This document shows positions 7,908 to 14,039 of a stretch of 25,649 bases of DNA, piece by piece (the first letter of the stretch is position 1; each line of letters starts with the position of its first letter). The DNA comes from a virus. The translations under genes were made by a program, and so were the position numbers. The notes beneath the pieces were generated by a model that was given only the letters and a program-made list of their open reading frames with translations, had not been told where the DNA came from and searched no databases. The DNA is taken from the IMG/VR virus record IMGVR_UViG_3300031758_000513, positions 1 to 25,649 of that record. One strand, written 5' to 3'.

Positions 7908-8939
7908 TTAATCAGACCCGCCCCAATACGCAAAACCTTGAGCAGCTTGTGGACCCATTCTTCCATAGATTTGCCCTGTTGTTGGCCCCATACCCCCACC
8001 TCCAAACCCACCAAAGCCACCAGTAAAGCCACCAACAGCAGCGCCTAAAGCTTGATTCATAAAGCTAGTAAGTTGTGCAGATGCAGCATCACCAGCACGT
8101 TGCTGAGTCTGTGCAGCACTGGACAGACCAGACTGCAGAAGCTGAGCACCAGTGTTGGCTCCTCCCTGTGCAGCGCCTCCAACCTGTAACCCAAGTTGAA
8201 ATGGTTGTTGTCCAAGTTGTTCAATAGAACTAAGCGTACCAAGATAGGACTGTAGAGGCCCAAGTGCCTGTGTCGGTATAGCGTACTGCTCACCAAGACG
8301 TTGAGAACCTAGGCCAAATAAACCACTACCAAACTGAACTTGTTGTTGTGCTTGCTGTTCTGCTGAAACAATATCTTGAGCACGTTGTGCCTCACGAGCA
8401 CGGGCTAAGCTATACAGTTCAGGCTGACCAATACCACCAATATTTAATCCAGCACGCCCACGACCAAAAGCACCAGAGGCTAGCCTTTGTTCTTCTTGAA
8501 GCTGTGTTGGCATCCTTGCTTCTTGTAGCTGATTAAAGATACGCTGACGAGCAGCCTCTGGAGACTCAGAGATATACTGACCACCAAGATTAAATAGGCG
8601 TTGAGCAGCAGCACCTAGAGGCTGAGCAGCCATCTGAGCTTCTTGAGCAGTAGATACAGCGCCGCCAGTCAATCCCATTATTTGATCTTGAATGGCCTTT
8701 AACTCAGGCGCTACTGTGTAGCTGGCTCCAGTGACACGAGGGACACCACCAACATCTGTGATATCAAACTGACCGCTACCAAAGCGAGAGGTCATCCCGA
8801 CTGGTCTGAATGCAGATATCTGAGCAGCCCTTAAAGCAGCTTCACGCTGAGCAGCAGCAGATTGTTCACCACGCTCTCGTGTACCTTTGATATCTGTTAA
8901 GCCTACCGCATCAGTTATACCGCCAATCAACTTACCCAT
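7908..8939 (-). CDS. Probable internal virion / ejection protein, Gly-Ala-Gln rich
   Basis: A 343-residue low-complexity protein. The start MGKLIGGITDAVGLTD is followed by helices rich in Ala, Gln and Arg (residues 20-215, for example RAREAQRAQDIVSAEQQAQQQ). The C-terminal 60 residues are Gly/Phe-rich (GGFTGGFGGFGGGG) and could associate with membrane. This composition and the short hydrophobic N-terminus are typical of small ejection proteins of short-tailed phages, such as the T7 gp14 class. It has AGGAG 6 bases before the ATG, and the start codon overlaps the stop of the preceding small gene. No catalytic motif is seen. The name rests on composition and neighbours. Confidence 0.72.
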   Translation of the reverse strand: MGKLIGGITDAVGLTDIKGTRERGEQSAAAQREAALRAAQISAFRPVGMTSRFGSGQFDITDVGGVPRVTGASYTVAPELKAIQDQIMGLTGGAVSTAQEAQMAAQPLGAAAQRLFNLGGQYISESPEAARQRIFNQLQEARMPTQLQEEQRLASGAFGRGRAGLNIGGIGQPELYSLARAREAQRAQDIVSAEQQAQQQVQFGSGLFGLGSQRLGEQYAIPTQALGPLQSYLGTLSSIEQLGQQPFQLGLQVGGAAQGGANTGAQLLQSGLSSAAQTQQRAGDAASAQLTSFMNQALGAAVGGFTGGFGGFGGGGMGPTTGQIYGRMGPQAAQGFAYWGGSD

Positions 8940-9223
8940 TATACACTCCTAATATCAATCTGATAAACATTTCCATCGTTTCCTATCAAATTTTTTAAGT
9001 ATTTGAATCCTATCGTTTTACTAAACTTACTAAGCTTATCATTGTCTATCATTGCGTATAGAGGAGCATTGAGTAGTGATTGAAGCTGGTTTAAATCTTT
9101 AATATAATGTTTCTTTATTTCTGCTGACCACTTAAACACATCAGTATGAAGCCAGTATAAGTTACTAAACAACTCCAAGTACATTATATATTCTTGTCTA
9201 TTTACTACTGGAAACTTTTGCAT
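8939..9223 (-). CDS. 94-residue hypothetical protein, AT-rich
   Basis: Starts MQKFPVVNRQEYIMYLE and ends GNVYQIDIRSV; aromatic- and lysine-rich with no membrane helix. I take the ATG at 9221-9223, which overlaps the stop of the collar gene (TGATG), the coupling used by many genes here. A TTG at 9244 would add seven residues but lies well inside the collar gene and has no ribosome binding site. The gene is visibly richer in A and T than its neighbours, with many AAA, TAT and ATT codons, which suggests a later arrival or an unconstrained accessory gene. It sits between the tail-collar and ejection genes and could be a chaperone or a moron. No family recognised. Confidence 0.65.
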   Translation of the reverse strand: MQKFPVVNRQEYIMYLELFSNLYWLHTDVFKWSAEIKKHYIKDLNQLQSLLNAPLYAMIDNDKLSKFSKTIGFKYLKNLIGNDGNVYQIDIRSV

Positions 9224-9915
9224 CAAGTCTTCATAATGTAGCAAAGGGCATAGTATGGTGGCAGGTTAGCGTTGTTACCTGAGACACCCTCTGTGCTAAC
9301 TGAGGTGGAAGCAGATATCCCTGTGGTTGAAGTAGTCATGTTACCTATGAACCCAAGGCCATTATTCGGACCAACAAACCATCCTCCACCGTTGTTACCG
9401 GGACCAGTTACAGAGTGAACACCTGCGAGGTGAGTGTGTCCGGGGTCGGTAAGAGAGGTGGTAGCAGTGTGGGCGTGGCTTACCACTACAGCATCTTTAG
9501 AACCACCAGTAGCAGCTACAGCATAAGAATTACCAGCACCGATAACAAACTTATCCCGTAGATCTGGGGTGCTGTTAGAGCCGTTACAGAGTACCCACCC
9601 AGAAGGCACAGAACCCACTGAGCCAGACCAAATCATAATCATACCAGCGGGTACTAGGGCAGCCGTAGCAGCGGCAATAGCAGTGGTTACAAAGGCTGTG
9701 GTGGCTATCTGGGTAGTACTGGTTCCTGCAGAGGCTGTAGCAGCCGCTGGAGTCCCTGTAAAGGTAGGGCTATTTAGGTCAGCCTTGGACGAGATAGCAG
9801 AGGCGATAGCGTTATACTCGGTATCAATCTCTGTACCCTTGATGATCTTGGCTGGGTTGCCAGTGGATAGGCCATCCTTGACAGCAAAGTTAGTAGCTTT
9901 TACATAGTTACTCAT
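9223..9915 (-). CDS. Tail collar domain protein (short tail fibre/tip)
   Basis: A 230-residue fibre-type protein. Residues 1-50 are helical (VKDGLSTGNPAKIIKGTEIDTEYNAIASAI). A phage fibre repeat (PTFTGTPAAATASAGTSTTQIATTAFV) covers about 49-76. The Phage Tail Collar motif spans about 90-127 (PAGMIMIWSGSVGSVPSGWVLCNG then PDLRDKFVIGAG). A histidine-rich tip part (SHAHTATTSLTDPGHTH) lies at about 146-162, where related fibres bind metal along the trimer axis, and the protein ends NNANLPPYYALCYIMKT. Likely a trimeric tail-tip or receptor-contact protein. The ATG overlaps the stabilisation-protein stop (ATGA), with AAGGA upstream. It is the first full gene after the internal promoter at 10086-10114. 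Confidence 0.88.
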   Translation of the reverse strand: MSNYVKATNFAVKDGLSTGNPAKIIKGTEIDTEYNAIASAISSKADLNSPTFTGTPAAATASAGTSTTQIATTAFVTTAIAAATAALVPAGMIMIWSGSVGSVPSGWVLCNGSNSTPDLRDKFVIGAGNSYAVAATGGSKDAVVVSHAHTATTSLTDPGHTHLAGVHSVTGPGNNGGGWFVGPNNGLGFIGNMTTSTTGISASTSVSTEGVSGNNANLPPYYALCYIMKT

Positions 9916-11765
9916 GCTTGTTTTCCTTGTTTAATATATATATCAATCCGCTGGATAGAGATAGGGTTCCCATTGATCTCAGCCTCTAGACCAATCTGCA
10001 TAACAGACCCTGTACCACCAGCCTGTATCTTGAACTTGTCTAGAACAATACCGTCTGAGAACTCAGCAATATTATATTCCCCTATATTATACTCGTAAAC
10101 TACAGCCGTGTCAAGTTTTTTCGTAAAAGCAAAGTAATTTTCATTATAATCGAAGCCCCACTTGACAGCTACGTTTTGATTAGAACCACCAATAACTACA
10201 AATCCAATCTGCTTCATTATCTTTTCAATGGTGGGCTGTTCAAAGTCAAAGTAATTGGTATAGTAGCTAAATCGATACTCAGCCCCATTGTCTGCATGAC
10301 CGTAGTACTTGCCAATGTATCCGGGTTTACCAAGGTATAGGTCTTTAGAGTTAGTTACAATAAAAGATTTTGGTTCGATACTACTCCAAGTGGTAACCCT
10401 AGCTGCACCATCCTGTAGAGGAGTCCTCATGTCAAAACAATATACTGACTTAGTAATTGGCAAGCTAAGAAGGTAGAAGGCATCCCTGTCATAGTAGACA
10501 GACTTGATATTAGCTGCTGTCTCAGAGGCTACGCTAGTCATTAGCTCATCCCGTACATTCTTAGAGATATCCCGCATAGGCAAGGACTTCTCTTGAATAA
10601 CCCGCTGCAGGCTTCTAACCCCAGAATCAGACAAGAAGATAATATCCGTACCAGTACTCTGAACAGAGTCCCTAGCGATACAGCCCACATTAGGGATATA
10701 GTCAGCTAAGGTCAGTGTTGTCACATCGATAGGGTTAGCATAGACAGCAATGTTATTACGACCAAAGATAATAAGGAATCCGTTGTGCGCTGCAATAGCA
10801 ACTATCTTGTCTGTGTTAGGGAATACAGTGTTCAAGGACAGAGAGCCTGAGTCTCCACCTTGGAAGTCTGATCCGTCCAGTAACCTAGTAAAGTAGACCG
10901 TCTGTGGGTCTCCTGCTATGTCTGCTGCCCAGATACGTCCATAAGCTGCTAAAGCGCAGTTAGGGGCGAAGTCACCAACAGAATACCCCAAAGGCATTGA
11001 CCCGATGTCACCGAGCCTCTGGAAGCCGTATGATCCTGTGTGAGAGTGTGGATTAGCAGACGTTGTTACTGTGCTAGTAAGGGCATCAGAGACTGTGTAT
11101 CCAGCACCACCAGTAGTAATCGTTACAGTAGCCACACCTGTACCAGACAAGGTAGCCACAGTAACCGTAGCGGCAGTGGTTCCACCAGACAGAGTAAGGA
11201 TATCTCCGACATTGTAGCCTGATCCAGCAGCAGTTACTGTCAAGCCAGTGATAGCACCGCTAGAGACAGTAGAGACTGTAAAGGTAGCTCCTGTGCCGGG
11301 AGTAGACATACGATGGTAGATCAGCATTGGGTGAGCAGACTGAACTAGATAGGCATGAGGTTCTGCAGCAGAGCCATCACCATAGGGCAGAGCAGCCCCT
11401 TGCCAGTTGTTACCAGTAATCGTGTATGCTAGGTCTGCACTGTTAGCCTGATTACGCACAGCTTTAGTGGTCATAGTCGTAGTACCAGTAAACAGTCTAT
11501 TGTTACCAGCACTAAGGAACTGACTAGATCCGTTGTCAGTTAACTCAAACATAAACTCTACTGGGTTAGCAGCGCCTAAGTCTGTGTTAACTGCTGAGTT
11601 TACAGGTGTCCAGCCTCTACGAGCACCCATACGACCATAGCGGTCAATGACACAGTTGTTAGCCTCTAGCGCAAAGCCAGAAGACAACGATACTGCAGAC
11701 TCTTGGATGTTTAGTCCAAAGAATCCGGGTGCTGCAATACTAGCGGTTTGCGAAGGAGAAGCCAT
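9912..11765 (-). CDS. Tail/DNA stabilisation protein (P22 gp10-like)
   Basis: A 617-residue protein expected to close the head-tail channel below the adaptor and carry the fibres. The N-terminal pattern GFFGLNIQES...LSSGFALEANNCVIDRYGRMGARRGW is typical of the gp10-like stabilisation or nozzle proteins of podoviruses, and the beta-propeller-like middle contains GRIWAADIAGDPQTVYFTRLLDGSDFQ. I start it at ATG 11763-11765, which overlaps the adaptor stop (TAATG). A TTG five codons upstream would extend it within the adaptor gene and looks less likely. Residues about 157-237 are a Gly/Thr-rich beta insertion with two related repeats, apparently foreign to the core fold. An exact sigma70 promoter lies inside the last 200 bases. 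Confidence 0.85.
   Translation of the reverse strand: MASPSQTASIAAPGFFGLNIQESAVSLSSGFALEANNCVIDRYGRMGARRGWTPVNSAVNTDLGAANPVEFMFELTDNGSSQFLSAGNNRLFTGTTTMTTKAVRNQANSADLAYTITGNNWQGAALPYGDGSAAEPHAYLVQSAHPMLIYHRMSTPGTGATFTVSTVSSGAITGLTVTAAGSGYNVGDILTLSGGTTAATVTVATLSGTGVATVTITTGGAGYTVSDALTSTVTTSANPHSHTGSYGFQRLGDIGSMPLGYSVGDFAPNCALAAYGRIWAADIAGDPQTVYFTRLLDGSDFQGGDSGSLSLNTVFPNTDKIVAIAAHNGFLIIFGRNNIAVYANPIDVTTLTLADYIPNVGCIARDSVQSTGTDIIFLSDSGVRSLQRVIQEKSLPMRDISKNVRDELMTSVASETAANIKSVYYDRDAFYLLSLPITKSVYCFDMRTPLQDGAARVTTWSSIEPKSFIVTNSKDLYLGKPGYIGKYYGHADNGAEYRFSYYTNYFDFEQPTIEKIMKQIGFVVIGGSNQNVAVKWGFDYNENYFAFTKKLDTAVVYEYNIGEYNIAEFSDGIVLDKFKIQAGGTGSVMQIGLEAEINGNPISIQRIDIYIKQGKQA
10071..10099 (-). promoter_or_regulatory. 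Possible second promoter, in tandem with the one at 10086
   Basis: On the - strand TATAAT (10071-10076) is preceded by a 17-base spacer and TTTACG (10094-10099), which matches TTGACA at four of six positions. It overlaps the exact promoter just upstream and would start transcription about 15 bases further on. It may be fortuitous, because the two Y-N-I codon runs of the protein generate both TATAAT copies. Confidence 0.3.
10086..10114 (-). promoter_or_regulatory. Exact-consensus sigma70 promoter inside the stabilisation gene
   Basis: On the - strand TTGACA (10109-10114), 17 bases, then TATAAT (10086-10091). Both hexamers are perfect and the spacing is optimal. The expected start is near 10079, about 165 bases upstream of the collar gene start at 9915. 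The sequence lies within codons for DTAVVYEYNIGEYN. It would add transcription of the collar, ejection and lysis genes. Confidence 0.7.
11055..11297 (-). repeat. Inserted beta-repeat segment within stabilisation protein
   Basis: Codons for about residues 157-237 of the 617-residue protein. They contain two related units, GLTVTAAGSGYNVGDILTLSG and VATVTITTGGAGYTVSDALTS, rich in Thr, Gly and Ala. This GSGY-VGD-LT pattern recurs as an inserted module in many phage virion proteins. The flanking sequence (YHRMSTPG before, SHTGSYGFQRLGD after) reads like continuous core fold. Confidence 0.55.
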
Positions 11766-12421
11766 TAGACAGCATCCCAAGTAAATTCATCTGGATAGTG
11801 GTTGCCTTCATTAGCTACATGGTCTGATAAAGAAGTTAAGTATAAACCATAAGCCTCAGAACTTTTTAATCCACCATCTTCACCACGTTCTGCCAATGCT
11901 TTAGCATATGCTAAGAATATAACAGGCTCTGCTGGAACCTTGATCTGAGTGCTATTTAATGTTAGTTCTGCTTGTGGCTTAATGATGTTAAAGTTAAGAA
12001 TATAGTTTCCATTAGGAATAGGATATAGATCTACCTGTGTATCTCCATTAGAATCTACACCGTTAAAGTTATAGTAGCGAGGAGATCCTAGTTCAGGAGC
12101 TTGATTTAGAAACCAATTATTCATGTCACTAGTAGAAGCGTTTTCCATAAACCAATCGCTTGTATCATTTAAAACATCAAAGACTCTAAATCGAATACCA
12201 GCGTCAGTCATAACATAGTTAAACAGGTTAGCTGTAGTAGAAACAGTAAGAGTCTCAGACAGAGCATTCCAGTTATATGCGTCTTCTACTTGTCTCTTAG
12301 CATCGTTAACAAACTTACTAATTAATTTTGAGTAGGTAGTATCATTGACAGAAGTAACCTCGTTCTCACGAAGCCTAATCAACACATCATTGACTAGTTC
12401 TAGATAAGTTTTGTTAGCCAT
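11765..12421 (-). CDS. Head-tail adaptor protein (P22 gp4 / tail tubular A-like)
   Basis: A 218-residue protein starting ANKTYLELVNDVLIRLRENEV, the helical opening common to phage adaptor proteins that sit on the portal ring and receive the tail. It continues with FVNDAKRQVEDAYNWNALS, a beta-rich middle (RYYNFNG...VDLYPIPNGNYILNFNII) and a helical end (EPVIFLAYAKALAERGEDGG). These features match the gp4-like/tail tubular A class by memory. It abuts the next gene (TAA directly followed by ATG upstream) and overlaps the stabilisation gene by one base (TAATG). The order adaptor then stabilisation protein supports the assignment. Confidence 0.8.
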   Translation of the reverse strand: MANKTYLELVNDVLIRLRENEVTSVNDTTYSKLISKFVNDAKRQVEDAYNWNALSETLTVSTTANLFNYVMTDAGIRFRVFDVLNDTSDWFMENASTSDMNNWFLNQAPELGSPRYYNFNGVDSNGDTQVDLYPIPNGNYILNFNIIKPQAELTLNSTQIKVPAEPVIFLAYAKALAERGEDGGLKSSEAYGLYLTSLSDHVANEGNHYPDEFTWDAV

Positions 12422-12667
12422 TTAACAGTCCCATTTCCTTAGTGCTAATGCTTTACGGGTGGGTCTACCCTTTTCATCCTTCATAGGCCCCGGCACACCA
12501 CTCATACGAGCGCAGAAGGATTTCCTACGCCCTGCCTTCTTAGGAGACTTAGCAGCCTCTTTAGCAGACACTGGAGGCTTCAGGTTAGCGCCTTCCTTGT
12601 TTTTGAAGTATGCTCTACCTTTGGCGTTTAAGCCACCTTCTGGATTCTGATATACCTTCTTTACCAT
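12422..12667 (-). CDS. Small basic conserved phage protein (DUF6321-like)
   Basis: An 81-residue, strongly basic protein: VYQNPEGGLNAKGRAYF, then Lys-rich linkers (KEAAKSPKKAGRRKSF), CARMSGVPGPMKDEKGRPTR and KALALRKWDC. The patterns GGLNAKGRAYF and RRKSFCARMSG...KGRPTRKALALRKW are familiar from cyanophage and other aquatic phage genomes; I recall the name DUF6321, but without a search. Two cysteines (one near the C-terminus) and high lysine suggest a nucleic-acid or structural contact. It directly abuts the adaptor gene and overlaps the preceding 49-residue gene by one base. Function is not known. Confidence 0.78.
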   Translation of the reverse strand: MVKKVYQNPEGGLNAKGRAYFKNKEGANLKPPVSAKEAAKSPKKAGRRKSFCARMSGVPGPMKDEKGRPTRKALALRKWDC

Positions 12668-12816
12668 TATTTCTTCGCAGTCTTCTTAGCTTGTTTAAAT
12701 GCCTTAGCTGTGGGAGCGCCTTTAGAGCCGACCTTACGCATCTTCTCACCAGATCCTTCAGCTATCCGCTTACGCTTGGCCCAGATATTTGAATATAGTC
12801 CCGGCTTAGTAGCCAC
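12667..12816 (-). CDS. 49-residue basic phage protein with GTG start
   Basis: A short frame reading ATKPGLYSNIWAKRKRIAEG after the start, then SGEKMRKVGSKGAPTAKAFKQAKKTAKK. It starts with GTG at 12814-12816 with AAAGG about 8 bases upstream, overlaps the previous gene by 11 bases, and ends TAATG on the next start. Sequences of the form KPGLYANI.AKRKRI..GSGEKMRKPG.KGAPT occur as small unnamed genes in many aquatic phages (from memory), which supports a real gene. Very high Lys/Arg content suggests nucleic-acid binding or a packaged peptide, but no function is established. Confidence 0.75.
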   Translation of the reverse strand: MATKPGLYSNIWAKRKRIAEGSGEKMRKVGSKGAPTAKAFKQAKKTAKK

Positions 12817-12988
12817 GAGAAGAACCTTTCTTAGTCTTCTTCTTAGACATACCAGTCATGGCTAGGCCAACAGCTACTGCCTGCTTCTGTGGCATACCTT
12901 CTTTACGAAGCTTACTGATCTTAGCCGAAGCTGCTGCTTGTTTGCCCTTCTTAGTGTAAGGGTATTTCTTTCCGTCTACCATTGGCAT
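12806..12988 (-). CDS. 60-residue basic phage protein
   Basis: Starts MPMVDGKKYPYTKKGKQAAA, continues AKISKLRKEGMPQKQAVAVGLAMTG and ends MSKKKTKKGSSRGY. AAGGAG lies 6 bases before the ATG. The MPMVDGKKYPYT...GMPQKQAVAVAL form is another small conserved phage protein I have seen without a function. It is the first of three consecutive small, lysine-rich genes and overlaps the GTG-started gene by 11 bases. The middle resembles a helix-turn-helix-like PQKQAVAVG stretch, but that alone does not justify calling it a regulator. Confidence 0.75.
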   Translation of the reverse strand: MPMVDGKKYPYTKKGKQAAASAKISKLRKEGMPQKQAVAVGLAMTGMSKKKTKKGSSRGY

Positions 12989-12999
12989 ACTATTCTCCT

Positions 13000-13347
13000 T
13001 TAGAATTGGAACTGAACTGTCATTTCAGGCATGAACTCTACAGTTGCTATGTAAGTTACTGTATTAGTTCCTGAGTTCTGTACTCGAATCTCATCACCAG
13101 CTTGCATTACTACCTCTGCCTGTCCGTCTAATCTAATAAACTCACCAGCACCTAAGTTCTTACCACCAACAATAAAGTACTCAGTGTTGGTAGAAGAGTC
13201 GTACCAGTAGACCTTTGGAGTATCGTTACCAGTAAGACTAATGATATACATTAACTGCCAAAGACCAGTATTCTTGGTAGGAACCGTAAGAATAGTTTCC
13301 TTGGCAGTAGTGGTCTTGGTTGTAACAGCGGATACTTTTCTGCTCAT
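13000..13347 (-). CDS. Small beta-rich virion protein
   Basis: A 115-residue protein, almost entirely predicted beta: VSAVTTKTTTAKETILTVP, LWQLMYIISLTG, VYWYDSSTNTEYFIVGG, EFIRLDGQAEVVMQAGDEIRVQ, and an end in TYIATVEFMPEMTVQFQF. The pattern (short strands, a DEIRV turn near the end) suits a small decoration or tail-spike attachment protein with a jelly-roll-like fold. It is separated by one base from the upstream 55-residue membrane-protein gene and followed by a 12-base gap. No membrane segment or catalytic motif. Called a virion protein from fold type and position only. Confidence 0.65.
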   Translation of the reverse strand: MSRKVSAVTTKTTTAKETILTVPTKNTGLWQLMYIISLTGNDTPKVYWYDSSTNTEYFIVGGKNLGAGEFIRLDGQAEVVMQAGDEIRVQNSGTNTVTYIATVEFMPEMTVQFQF

Positions 13348-13348
13348 A

Positions 13349-13516
13349 TTAACCTACTTTAAGAACTAAACTGAGTAACAGAATTACGATGAAACCAGTA
13401 GTTCCCAGCAGGATCTGTTCTAGTCTCTTTAGCCTAGCGTTGATGCCTGCATAGCGTTCAGCGCACACTGCTTCATGGGTGTCAAGTTGTCCTTTAACTT
13501 GGTCTACTGATGACAT
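13349..13516 (-). CDS. 55-residue membrane protein, XhlA-like
   Basis: The frame begins MSSVDQVKGQLDTHEAVCAE, continues RYAGINARLKRLEQ, and ends in a hydrophobic helix at about residues 35-52 (ILLGTTGFIVILLLSLVLK). The layout of a short amphipathic helix then one C-terminal membrane helix is that of hemolysin XhlA-type phage proteins, which assist membrane damage in lysis; the match is by pattern. Its ATG overlaps the stop of the preceding gene (TAATG), and its stop lies one base before the next ATG, so it fits the operon exactly. It lies about 10 kb from the holin/lysozyme pair, so it may instead anchor a virion component. Confidence 0.7.
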   Translation of the reverse strand: MSSVDQVKGQLDTHEAVCAERYAGINARLKRLEQILLGTTGFIVILLLSLVLKVG

Positions 13517-14037
13517 TATTCACCCCAGTTTTGGTTGCTAACCACAGCAATAAGTGCTTCTACATCTGTACAGGCAGCAATAGCAGCTTCTAACCTGTCA
13601 CACTCAGCAACGATAGCGGCTCTCTTCGTAGCCACTGCAGCAGGTACATCGATGTTTCTCTCAGCCTTGCGTACAATCATCCAGTCAGTCTGTGCCAACA
13701 GCTTGCCAGCCGTGTCCTTGACCTGTGCAGTCCATTGGCTCTTGAGTCCCTTGGTTACTAGACGCTCTGCTGAGTCAACCATAGCAGGCTCACCATTGAC
13801 TGTACCCAAGACTTTGACATAAAGAGGATTACCTTCCTCGTCAGACTCCTCACGGTCATTCAGGAGTTTAGGATTGCCTACGCCCCAGTAAAAGCGTTGG
13901 TCATACTGCTCAGGGTCTGCTACCTCTACCACGCCTAGTTGCTCACGCAGGGCAGGGTCACGCAGGTGTGGATAGCGTATACCACCGATGACTTGTTCAG
14001 AGTCGATTGAGATTGGATTACCGTTTAGTTGAAACAT
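13516..14037 (-). CDS. Fibre-associated protein, possible tail fibre chaperone
   Basis: A 173-residue protein. The N-terminal half (FQLNGNPISIDSEQVIGGIRYP, RDPALREQLGVVEVADPEQYDQRFYWGVG) and the C-terminal part (LAQTDWMIVRKAERNIDVPAAVATKRAAIVAECDRLEAAI, split here by its own loops) resemble tail-fibre assembly or DUF4376-type proteins that follow fibre genes in many phages. The TDWMIVRKAERN...VATKRAAIVAECDRLE core is the most recognisable element. It lies directly downstream of the large LamG/SPRY fibre gene with GAGG upstream of the ATG, as expected for a fibre chaperone. No catalytic motif. Assignment is by pattern and position. Confidence 0.65.
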   Translation of the reverse strand: MFQLNGNPISIDSEQVIGGIRYPHLRDPALREQLGVVEVADPEQYDQRFYWGVGNPKLLNDREESDEEGNPLYVKVLGTVNGEPAMVDSAERLVTKGLKSQWTAQVKDTAGKLLAQTDWMIVRKAERNIDVPAAVATKRAAIVAECDRLEAAIAACTDVEALIAVVSNQNWGE

Positions 14038-14039
14038 AA

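Noticed and set aside
9080-9108. + strand TTGAAG-17-TATAAT promoter-like sequence
   Set aside because: Only four of six -35 matches, in an A+T-rich gene, pointing antisense with no + strand gene downstream.
11766-11780. TTG start for the stabilisation protein five codons upstream
   Set aside because: The ATG at 11765 overlaps the adaptor stop as TAATG, the usual arrangement here, while the TTG lies inside the adaptor gene with no good binding site.
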